Shown here piece by piece: positions 1 to 6,235 of a DNA stretch of 7,229 nucleotides (position 1 is the stretch's first letter; every line of letters starts with the position of its first letter). A program made the translations under genes and the position numbers. The stretch comes from an uncultured Acetatifactor sp. (GTDB taxonomy: Bacteria; Bacillota; Clostridia; Lachnospirales; Lachnospiraceae): positions 1 through 7,229 of the forward strand of contig CAOOJO010000132.1 of NCBI GenBank assembly GCA_948496895.1. The letters run 5' to 3'. The notes beneath the pieces were generated by a model. That model made no database searches. It was given only the letters and a program-made list of their open reading frames with translations, and was not told the origin of the DNA.

Positions 1-1578
1 GAGGCCTATGCTGCCCTGGGGATTACGGGCGTGTGGATTCATATCGTGCTGTACAACCTTGTCCCCTATCCCTTTGACGAAAAGCTGTCCCGGGGCTGGG
101 AGGCCCGGCAGGAGGGGATGCGGTACCTGACGGAGAAGCTGGCAGGATGGGGGCTGCGCCTGTTTTTGTACTTCAATGAACCCAGGGCCATGCCCATGGC
201 TTTCTTCGAAAAGAACCCTGAGCTTCTGGGGATGGCCAATTCCGAGGGGACCCTGGGCACCTTGTGCGTGAGCAGGCCCGAGGTGCAGGCATACCTCCGG
301 GACAGCGCCGCCATGCTGGCCGGGAATGTCCCTCTGCTGGGCGGCATCTTCACCATTACCGCCTCCGAGAACATGACCAATTGCTACAGCCATGTAGCCG
401 ACGGCAGGAGGACCGCGTGTCCCCGCTGCAGGGCCATGACCCATGCGGAGAGCTTCGCTCTGGTGAACCGTCTGGTATACGAGGGAATCTCCAGCGTATC
501 CACCACCATCCGGGTCATCGCCTGGACCTGGGGATGGCAGGGCGGCTGCGCCCGGGAAGTGATAGGGATGCTGCCGAAGGAGATTTCGGTGATGAATGTA
601 AGCGAACAGGCTGTCACGAAGACCATCGGGGGGACGCAGACCAGCGTGCTGGACTATTCCATATCCATGGAGGGGCCGGGGGAGTACGCCCTGAGGAACT
701 GGCGGGACGCCCACGAGAGCGGGCATAAGGCCTACGCGAAGATACAGGCCGACAATACCTGGGAGATGGCGGCTGTGCCCTATATCCCTGTATTTGAACA
801 GATCTACCGCCATGCCCGCAGGCTCACGGAAGCCGGGGAGAGCCGGCCGGACGGGCTGATGCTGTCCTGGAGCCTGGGCGGATACCCTTCCGCGTCCTTA
901 AAGCTTCTGGCGGCATTTTATGAAAAAGGAGATTCCGTTCCCGAATTGAAGGAGATTTATGGGAAAATGTTCCCGGGAGCGGACGTGGATACCCTTGCGG
1001 AAGCCATCCATGCGTTCAGCGAGGCCTTTGCCGAGTATCCCTTCCATCTGGGAAGCGTCTATCAGGGGCCTCAGGAGCATGCCCCGGCCAATCTGCTCTA
1101 TGAGCGGCCCACGGGCTTTTCGGCCACCATGACCGGTTTCCCTTACGACGACATCGACGGCTGGCGGAGCATTTTCCCGCTGGAGACCTATATGGCACAG
1201 CTAAAGAAGCTGTCGGACAGATGGCATGAAGGGCTGTGGCGATTGAAGTCCCTGTGCGGGGAGACGGAGGACGCGCGCCTTGAGGAGCTGTGGGACTGCG
1301 CGGAGATCTGCGACTGCCATTTCCGCTCCATGTATCTGCAATGCCTGTTCGCGGCCATACGGGATAACAGGGCTGGGGCCCATGATATGACCATGGCGGA
1401 AATCCTGCGGGAGGAAGAGGAGATCAGCATGCGCGTGGCAGCAGTCCAGGCCCGCAACGCCACCATCGGATATGAGGCCAGCAACCATTATTTCTACTAC
1501 AGGAATGTCTTGATAGAGAAGGCGATAAGCTGCCGTTACCTGGCAGGGAGAGCCGGGCTGCGGGAGGGCGGAGTATGA
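1..1578 (+). CDS. Putative TIM-barrel glycoside hydrolase-like protein (5' partial)
   Basis: The frame is already open at base 1 (EAYAALGITG precedes the GTG at 31), so the true start lies to the left; 525 residues and the TGA stop are visible. I cannot name a family. The look is that of a cytoplasmic (beta/alpha)8 glycosidase: a strand-like VWIHIVLY near residue 11, LRLFLYFNEP near 52-61, GGIFTITASEN near 114-123, a CPRC pair near 140-143, VIAWTWGW near 172-179, and LMLSWSLGGYPS near 286-297. Glu122 in TASEN and the acidic residue in FNEP are candidate active-site residues by position at strand ends, but this is inference. The style (barrel strand ending in SEN, then a Cys-rich segment, then W-rich strand) resembles proteins annotated as GH20-like or DUF4838/GH163-like hydrolases. 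The last 150 residues look helical. No signal peptide can be judged because the N-terminus is missing. It overlaps the next gene by four bases (ATGA), suggesting translational coupling. Confident as a gene, weak on exact function. Confidence 0.75.
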   Translation, partial: EAYAALGITGVWIHIVLYNLVPYPFDEKLSRGWEARQEGMRYLTEKLAGWGLRLFLYFNEPRAMPMAFFEKNPELLGMANSEGTLGTLCVSRPEVQAYLRDSAAMLAGNVPLLGGIFTITASENMTNCYSHVADGRRTACPRCRAMTHAESFALVNRLVYEGISSVSTTIRVIAWTWGWQGGCAREVIGMLPKEISVMNVSEQAVTKTIGGTQTSVLDYSISMEGPGEYALRNWRDAHESGHKAYAKIQADNTWEMAAVPYIPVFEQIYRHARRLTEAGESRPDGLMLSWSLGGYPSASLKLLAAFYEKGDSVPELKEIYGKMFPGADVDTLAEAIHAFSEAFAEYPFHLGSVYQGPQEHAPANLLYERPTGFSATMTGFPYDDIDGWRSIFPLETYMAQLKKLSDRWHEGLWRLKSLCGETEDARLEELWDCAEICDCHFRSMYLQCLFAAIRDNRAGAHDMTMAEILREEEEISMRVAAVQARNATIGYEASNHYFYYRNVLIEKAISCRYLAGRAGLREGGV

Positions 1579-2141
1579 AGTTCGACTATGCGGCTGAGGA
1601 GGAAAAGTGCAGGGCCGGACTGCTCTACAATATCCGCACGCCGGAGAGGGAGGCGGCCCATGTGGCCTGTATGGATCTGTGCCACGCATATAACCATACC
1701 CTGCCCTCCGACTTTCCGGGGAGGGAGCGGATTCTGCGGAAGCTTTTCGGGAGGCTGGGGGCGGAGCCCTATGTGGAACCGGATATCTTCTGCGGCTTCG
1801 GATTCAATATGGAGGCAGGGGACAGGCTGTTCGTGAACAGTGGCTGCGTGTTCGTGGATCCGGGGAAGATCGTATTCGGGGATGATGTGCTGATAGGCCC
1901 TCAGTGCGGGTTCTATACTGCCATCCATCCCATGGATACAAAGCTGCGGGCGGAAGGGTATGAGGTGGCAAAACCTATCCATGTGGGGAACAATGTCTGG
2001 TTCGGAGGCCATGTCAGCGTCCTGCCTGGGGTGACCATCGGCGCCGGCAGCGTAATCGGAGCCGGCAGCGTAGTGGCGCGGGACATCCCCAGCGGTGTGC
2101 TGGCGCTGGGGAACCCCTGCCGGGTGGTGAGGGAGATTTAA
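1575..2141 (+). CDS. Maltose/galactoside O-acetyltransferase family protein (hexapeptide repeat)
   Basis: A complete 188-residue protein, close to the usual 180-200 residues of the LacA/Maa/NodL branch of left-handed beta-helix acetyltransferases, which move acetyl from acetyl-CoA to a sugar hydroxyl in the cytoplasm. Residues about 5-60 form the helical N-terminal Maa-type domain (CRAGLLYN, then ERILRKLFGRLG). Hexapeptide repeats follow from about 65 to 175, with FGDDVLIGPQ, VGNNVWFGGHVSVLPGVTIG and the tandem IGAGSVIGAGSV. His118 in TAIHPMD matches the catalytic His of the family (TATHPLD-like motif), and the C-terminal GNPCRVVREI is typical. Start: ATG at 1575 overlaps the TGA of the previous gene, and GGAGGG at 1563-1568 sits six bases upstream. 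The substrate cannot be read from sequence; the coupling to a probable hydrolase hints at a sugar released by that enzyme, which is inference. Confidence 0.93.
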   Translation: MKFDYAAEEEKCRAGLLYNIRTPEREAAHVACMDLCHAYNHTLPSDFPGRERILRKLFGRLGAEPYVEPDIFCGFGFNMEAGDRLFVNSGCVFVDPGKIVFGDDVLIGPQCGFYTAIHPMDTKLRAEGYEVAKPIHVGNNVWFGGHVSVLPGVTIGAGSVIGAGSVVARDIPSGVLALGNPCRVVREI

Positions 2142-2148
2142 TTTTTGC

Positions 2149-2177
2149 TTGCAATCAAAACAAAATAATGATATACT
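2149..2177 (+). promoter_or_regulatory. Sigma-A type promoter of the pheST operon
   Basis: A -35 box TTGCAA (2149-2154, four of six matches to TTGACA) and a -10 box TATACT (2172-2177, five of six) are separated by exactly 17 bases. A TG one base before the -10 (2169-2170) makes it an extended -10 promoter. The predicted transcription start is near 2184, just before the T-box stem I. The -35 begins only 8 bases after the stop codon of the acetyltransferase gene. Confidence 0.8.
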
Positions 2178-2183
2178 ACCCCC

Positions 2184-2435
2184 AACAGCAAAGAAGATGT
2201 GTCAGTAGCCCACACGGTTCCCCGCCCCAAGAGAAGGATGCCCTGGCTGGAAGCATCCGGCGGGACGTGTACGCGAATTTCAGCATCGGAGCTTCCTGCG
2301 AGAAACTAAGCAGGATGTATTCACTGCATTAAAGTGAGCATGAGAGCACGCAGGAAGCGCAAGCATCCCCTGCGTGAAAAAGGGTGGTACCGCGATGATT
2401 CGTCCCTTCTGCGCCTGGCGCAGAGGGGATTTTTT
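2184..2435 (+). promoter_or_regulatory. T-box riboswitch leader, phenylalanine-specific (tRNA-Phe sensing)
   Basis: All main parts of a transcriptional T-box are visible. Stem I: base helix GATG 2196-2199 with CATC 2284-2287, AGTA-type internal loop at 2204-2207, ACACG 2212-2216 with CGTGT 2266-2270, CCCGCC 2221-2226 with GGCGGG 2259-2264, the AGAGA-like loop near 2230-2235, and GGATGC 2236-2241 with GCATCC 2253-2258. The specifier loop GAATTTCAGC carries TTC at 2279-2281 followed by a purine, the Phe codon. Stem II-like helices: TCCTGC 2294-2299 with GCAGGA 2310-2315, and TCACT 2321-2325 with AGTGA 2333-2337. Stem III: CACGCAGG 2347-2354 with CCTGCGTG 2369-2376. The conserved T-box AGGGTGGTACCGCG is at 2381-2394. 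Antiterminator: AAGGG 2380-2384 with CCCTT 2404-2408 and GCG 2392-2394 with CGT 2401-2403. The UGGU bulge (2385-2388) complements an ACCA end, fitting discriminator A73 of tRNA-Phe. Uncharged tRNA-Phe should favour read-through into pheST. Confidence 0.96.
2403..2435 (+). terminator. T-box-controlled intrinsic terminator
   Basis: A 12-pair stem joins 2403-2414 with 2418-2429 (one T-G wobble, three-base loop CTG) and runs straight into six T (2430-2435). Its left arm at 2404-2408 is also needed for the T-box antiterminator, so the two folds exclude each other: this hairpin is the default when charged tRNA-Phe is plentiful. Confidence 0.94.
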
Positions 2436-2505
2436 CATTTGCTTTAATCGCAATGACCTGTGCAGGGAAAATGTCTTTTAAAATCAAGAAAAGGAGATAA
2501 GCGAA

Positions 2506-3525
2506 ATGTTCAATGCAGACGACCTGAAGAAAGCATTCCTGGCCGACATTGAATCGGCCGCATCCGAGATCCAGCTCTCCGATGTGTGGAAGAAGTATCT
2601 CAGCAAGACCGGTTCCGTCCAGAAGCTGATGAACGGCATCAAGGAAGTGGCCAAGGAGGAGAAGAAGGCCTACGGCCAGTTCGTCAACGAGGTGAAGACC
2701 TGGGTCCAGGAGAAATACGACGAGAAGAAGGCCCAGATAGAGGCCTACGAGCTGGAACAGAAATATCAGAGGGAAGCCATAGACGTGACGGTTCCGGTGA
2801 AGCGCCGTCCTGTGGGGAACCTCCATCCCCTCACCGCCGTGAAGCATGAGATCATCAACGTGTTCGCCGGCATGGGCTTCGAGGTCTTCGAGGGGCCGGA
2901 GATCGAGGACGACGACCACAACTTCACCCGCCTCAACGTCCTGAAGGACCACCCCTCCAGGGACATGCAGGACACCTTCTGGCTCACGGAGGACCTGCTC
3001 CTGCGCACCCACACCTCCCCGGGCCAGATCCGGGTCATGGACAGCAAGAGGCCGCCAATCAAGGTGCTGGTGCCCGGCAAGGTGTTCCGCTCCGACTCGG
3101 ACGCCACCCACTCCCCCATGTTCAGCCAGATGGAGGGCCTGGTGGTGGACAGGCACATCACCCTCTGCGATTTGCAGGGCATGCTGGACGAATTCGTGAA
3201 GAACCTGTTCTCCGACGCGGCGAAGACCAGGCTGCGCCCCTCCTACTTCCCCTTCACGGAGCCTTCCGTGGAAGTGGACGTGAGCTGCTTCAAGTGCGGC
3301 GGCGCAGGCTGCCCCCTCTGCAAGGGCACGGGCTGGATCGAGGTCCTGGGCGGCGGCGTGGTCAATAAGAAGGTGCTGGAGAACTGCGGCATCGACCCGG
3401 AGGCGTATTCGGGCCTGGCCTTCGGCATCGGCATAGAGCGCATAGCCATGCTGAAATACGGCATCAACCATATGGGCAAGCTCTTCGAGAACGATGTGGA
3501 GTTCCTGAAGCAATTCAAGGCATAG
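2506..3525 (+). CDS. pheS: Phenylalanyl-tRNA synthetase alpha subunit
   Basis: Catalytic subunit of the cytoplasmic (alpha-beta)2 class II enzyme that charges tRNA-Phe with phenylalanine using ATP (EC 6.1.1.20). At 339 residues it has full bacterial length. Residues 1-90 form the N-terminal coiled-coil arm that contacts tRNA (KEEKKAYGQFVNEVKTWVQE). The class II core follows: motif 1 region from HPLT (107-110) through VFAGMGFEVFEGPEIE, the HTSPGQIR segment (169-176), motif 2 FRSDSDATHSPMF (194-206), and motif 3 GLAFGIGIERIAML (303-316). A CxxC-x4-CxxC insert (Cys261, 264, 269, 272) followed by KGTGWIEVLG looks like a small zinc ribbon; the E. coli protein lacks it. Ala305 in LAFG aligns with the amino-acid-pocket Ala294 of E. 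coli PheS. Start ATG has AGGAG at 2492-2496, nine bases upstream. First gene of the T-box-controlled pheST operon. Confidence 0.98.
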   Translation: MFNADDLKKAFLADIESAASEIQLSDVWKKYLSKTGSVQKLMNGIKEVAKEEKKAYGQFVNEVKTWVQEKYDEKKAQIEAYELEQKYQREAIDVTVPVKRRPVGNLHPLTAVKHEIINVFAGMGFEVFEGPEIEDDDHNFTRLNVLKDHPSRDMQDTFWLTEDLLLRTHTSPGQIRVMDSKRPPIKVLVPGKVFRSDSDATHSPMFSQMEGLVVDRHITLCDLQGMLDEFVKNLFSDAAKTRLRPSYFPFTEPSVEVDVSCFKCGGAGCPLCKGTGWIEVLGGGVVNKKVLENCGIDPEAYSGLAFGIGIERIAMLKYGINHMGKLFENDVEFLKQFKA

Positions 3526-3543
3526 AGAGGAGGCAGGCTAGAC

Positions 3544-5955
3544 ATGAAAGTATTACTGAGCTGGTTAAAGGAATATGTAGACATAGACGTGACCCCCAGG
3601 GAGCTGGAGGAGAAGCTGTTCTCCGCCGGGCTGGAGGTGGAGGAGGTCACCTACCTGGGCGAAAACATCGAGAAGATTTACGTGGGTCAGGTCACCTCCA
3701 TAGAAAAATACGAAGGGACGCACCTTTATATCTGCCATATCGACTGCGGCGAGCAGGGCCATGACCACCTGATCCTCACCGGCGCGGACAATGTGTTCCA
3801 GGGGGCAAAGGTTCCCGCCTGCCTGGTGGGGGCCAAGCTGCCGAACGGCCTGGAGATCGCCCCCAGGAAGATGAAGGACATGATGTCCTACGGCATGCTC
3901 TGCTCCGGGGAGGAGCTGGGCCTGGACAAGAACTGGTACCCCGGGGCAGACGTGAACGGCATCATGATCCTGGCCGACGACGCGCCTGTGGGAGAGGACA
4001 TTAAGACCTACCTGGGCCTGGAGGACTATGTGTTCGATATTTCGATTACGGCCAATCGGCCTGACTGCCAGTCCGTGCTGGGCATCGCCAGGGAGGTGGC
4101 GGCCTTCCTGGGGAAGGAAGTCAAGAACCCCGACATGAGCTACACCTGTGACGGCACTGTGAACGGGGACATCAGCGTGACCGTGATTGACAAGGACGTG
4201 TGCCCCAGGTACCTGGGCCATTATGTATATGACGTGCAGTACAAGGAGTCGCCCCTGTGGATGAAGCGCAGGCTCATTGCCGTGGGCCACAATGCCATCA
4301 GCGCCATGGTGGATATCACCAACTACGTGTTGGTGGAGATCGGCCAGCCCATGCACGCCTTCGACCTGGACACCCTGGAGGGCTCCTCCATCGTAGTCCG
4401 TCTGGCGGCCCAGGGCGAGGAGCTGGTGACCCTGGACGGGAAGAAGCGGGTGCTGGACACCAGCAACCTCCTAATTTGCGACAAGGTGAAGCCTGTGGGC
4501 CTGGCCGGCGTCATGGGGGGCCAAAACAGCGAGATTACGGAGCATACCAGGGAAGTCCTCTTTGAGTCCGCCAAGTTCCGCAAGGACAGCGTCCGCAAGA
4601 CCGCCAGGGGGCTGGGGCTCCACTCCGACGCGGCGGCCCGGTACGAGAAGGGCATAGACGAGTATTCCGTGGAGTGCGGCATGGCAAGGGCCCTGCACCT
4701 GGTCCAGGCCCTGGGGGTAGCGAAGGTCAGCTCCTCCCACTTCGACGTCAGCGCCGGGGCATCCACCGAGAGGCGGGTCATCCGGGTAGAGACCGATAAG
4801 GTGAACTACGTGCTGGGCATAGAGGTGCCGGAGGAGGAGATGGTGCGCATTCTGCGGAACCTGAACTTCGGCGTGGAGTGCGAAGCGGGCGTGTTGACCC
4901 TGTCCGTCCCCCGCTACCGCGAGGATATCGAGACGGATCAGGACATCGCGGAGGAAGTGATCAGGGAGTACGGCTACGACAAAGTAGTCCCCACCTTCCT
5001 GGGGGAGGCCCTGGTGACCAACGGCGGCCTGAACGCGGCACAGCGAAAAGAATTAGCCGTTAAAACGTTCCTCTGCACCCAGGGCTATTACGAGATTCAG
5101 ACCATTGCCATGACTGCCCGGACGGAATTCGACCAGTTCCTGATCCCCGAGGAAGCGAAGGAGAGGCAGGCGGTGGAAATCCTGAACCCCATCACCGAGA
5201 ACCTGAGCATCATGCGGACCTTCCTTGCCCCTGCCATGGTCAGGGCCATTGAGAACAACATCAAGAACGGCCATGAGGGCATGCGGTTCTTCGAGCTGGC
5301 CAATGTATATCTGCCGAAGAGCCTGCCCCTCACCGAGGCCCCTCAGGAGGTGAAGACCCTGTGCCTGGGAGCCTGCGGCGAATCCGAGGATTTCTTCGCC
5401 ATGAAGGAGACACTGGAAGCCCTGGCGGCGGACAGCGACCTGAAATTTACCTATAGAAAAGGAAACGTCCCCTACCTCCATCCCGGCAGGACAGCGGAGG
5501 TTCTCTGCAATGGCACGGTGATAGGCACCTTCGGGCAGCTGCGCTACGACGTGGTGGACTCCCTTGCAATCGCCAAGGACAAAAAGGGAGATACGAAAAT
5601 CTTCCTCGCGGAGCTGAACTACGATGCACTCAGTGAGAAATTCAAGGCCGAGATCCACTATGAGCCGGAATCCCCCTATGCCAGGGCTGCCAGGGACATT
5701 TCCCTGGTGGTGGACAAAAGCGTGGAATGCGGCGAGATCATCGAGAAGATTCAGCAGGCGGACGCCCTGGTCTCCAAGGTGGAGCTCTTCGACATCTTCG
5801 AGAGCGAGAAGCTGGGAGCCAATAAGAAGAGCATGGCCTTCAACATCGAGCTGGCTTCCAAGGAGAAGGATGTCACCGATGACATGACGGAAGGGGCCAT
5901 CGGGAAAATCCTGGAGCTGCTGGGCGAGGCTTACGGCGCGCAGATGAGAAGCTGA
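3544..5955 (+). CDS. pheT: Phenylalanyl-tRNA synthetase beta subunit
   Basis: Partner subunit of PheS, 803 residues, the usual length for the long bacterial form. Domains in order: N-terminal B1 start MKVLLSWLKEYV (1-12); EMAP/OB-fold tRNA-binding domain about 40-155 (VGQVTSIEK, MLCSGEELGL); B3/4 editing domain about 210-385, with MVDITNYV, GQPMHAFD (267-274), AGVMGG (321-326) and FESA (340-343), which hydrolyses mischarged Tyr-tRNA-Phe; B5 domain about 410-480 ending in PRYREDIETDQDIAEEVIREYGYD (split here as residues 456-479); the inactive synthetase-like core about 490-690; and the C-terminal anticodon-binding FDX-ACB domain about 705-803 (RDISLVVD, FDIFES, KKSMAFNI). All domains are present with no frameshift. 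Start ATG has AGGAGG at 3528-3533, ten bases upstream, only 18 bases after the pheS stop, so the two are co-transcribed under the T-box. Confidence 0.98.
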   Translation: MKVLLSWLKEYVDIDVTPRELEEKLFSAGLEVEEVTYLGENIEKIYVGQVTSIEKYEGTHLYICHIDCGEQGHDHLILTGADNVFQGAKVPACLVGAKLPNGLEIAPRKMKDMMSYGMLCSGEELGLDKNWYPGADVNGIMILADDAPVGEDIKTYLGLEDYVFDISITANRPDCQSVLGIAREVAAFLGKEVKNPDMSYTCDGTVNGDISVTVIDKDVCPRYLGHYVYDVQYKESPLWMKRRLIAVGHNAISAMVDITNYVLVEIGQPMHAFDLDTLEGSSIVVRLAAQGEELVTLDGKKRVLDTSNLLICDKVKPVGLAGVMGGQNSEITEHTREVLFESAKFRKDSVRKTARGLGLHSDAAARYEKGIDEYSVECGMARALHLVQALGVAKVSSSHFDVSAGASTERRVIRVETDKVNYVLGIEVPEEEMVRILRNLNFGVECEAGVLTLSVPRYREDIETDQDIAEEVIREYGYDKVVPTFLGEALVTNGGLNAAQRKELAVKTFLCTQGYYEIQTIAMTARTEFDQFLIPEEAKERQAVEILNPITENLSIMRTFLAPAMVRAIENNIKNGHEGMRFFELANVYLPKSLPLTEAPQEVKTLCLGACGESEDFFAMKETLEALAADSDLKFTYRKGNVPYLHPGRTAEVLCNGTVIGTFGQLRYDVVDSLAIAKDKKGDTKIFLAELNYDALSEKFKAEIHYEPESPYARAARDISLVVDKSVECGEIIEKIQQADALVSKVELFDIFESEKLGANKKSMAFNIELASKEKDVTDDMTEGAIGKILELLGEAYGAQMRS

Positions 5956-5961
5956 CGTTAT

Positions 5962-6007
5962 AAAAAACCCCCGGAAATGCTGGCAAACGGCATTTCCGGG
6001 GGTTTTT
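5962..6007. terminator. Strong bidirectional intrinsic terminator after pheT
   Basis: A perfect 13-pair stem joins 5968-5980 (CCCCCGGAAATGC) with 5990-6002, with a nine-base loop. It is extended by A5963-5967 pairing with T6003-6007. It starts seven bases after the pheT stop. Because A tracts precede and T tracts follow, the minus-strand transcript reads as GC-rich stem plus six U as well, so it can also end transcription coming from the convergent GH31 gene. Confidence 0.95.
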
Positions 6008-6023
6008 CTTTTCTGTGGCTACT

Positions 6024-6230
6024 TTAGGATATTTCCTGGTGAGATTTAAACTCTATATCGTTTTCCGATTCGTCGAACACCTCGCTCGCTTCCCTGTATC
6101 TGCCGTCTGCAATATCGCTTTCTCCGACATTCACATCCTCAATGAAGTCTCTCTTAGACATGCGTCCTAAAGCCTTGCCCACCTTGCTGTCAACAGGGCC
6201 ACCCTCATGTTGCCGGAAAAGACCTTTCAT
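6024..6230 (-). CDS. Small hypothetical ORF or gene remnant (68 aa)
   Basis: I do not recognise this product. The ORF lies between the GH31 stop (6236-6238) and the bidirectional terminator, with its ATG five bases after the GH31 stop. The protein is hydrophilic and acidic towards its end (FIEDVNVGESDIADGRYREA, then SEVFDESENDIE), with no membrane segment or signal peptide. The ADGRYREASEVFDE stretch faintly recalls the C-terminal toxin-binding tail of PHD/RelB-type antitoxins, but this is an impression only. No clear ribosome binding site: GAGAGGCAGG lies within the GH31 end. A shorter start at 6161 (MSKRDF) would give about 45 residues, with TAGGA close upstream. The same frame stays open upstream into the GH31 gene (reading RFYSGVREAGVDFM), so it may be the tail of a gene cut off at a recombination junction rather than a functional gene. 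The base composition is somewhat less GC-rich than the neighbours. Confidence 0.3.
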   Translation of the reverse strand: MKGLFRQHEGGPVDSKVGKALGRMSKRDFIEDVNVGESDIADGRYREASEVFDESENDIEFKSHQEIS

Positions 6231-6235
6231 GAAAT

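Noticed and set aside
31..33. GTG at 31 as the start of the first gene
   Set aside because: The frame is open to base 1 with plausible protein (EAYAALGITG) that continues the barrel strand, and no ribosome binding site precedes the GTG.
1201..2012. Two overlapping minus-strand open frames across the hydrolase-acetyltransferase junction
   Set aside because: Both are antisense to the coupled plus-strand genes, Pro- and His-rich, and overlap each other in different frames.
2142..2505. A possible small gene in the gap before pheS
   Set aside because: The gap is fully explained by the promoter, the T-box leader, its terminator and the pheS ribosome binding site.
2329..3513. A 394-residue open frame on the minus strand opposite pheS
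   Set aside because: It lies antisense to an unmistakable pheS. Its sequence is rich in His, Leu, Val and Glu, as expected from the reverse frame of a GC-rich gene, and it has no recognisable motif.
3565..4356. A 263-residue minus-strand open frame opposite pheT
   Set aside because: Same shadow effect of high GC at the third codon position; the composition is His- and Gly-rich and no domain is visible.
5053..5658. A 201-residue minus-strand open frame opposite the 3' half of pheT
   Set aside because: Antisense to intact pheT domains, with no ribosome site or family motif that I can see.
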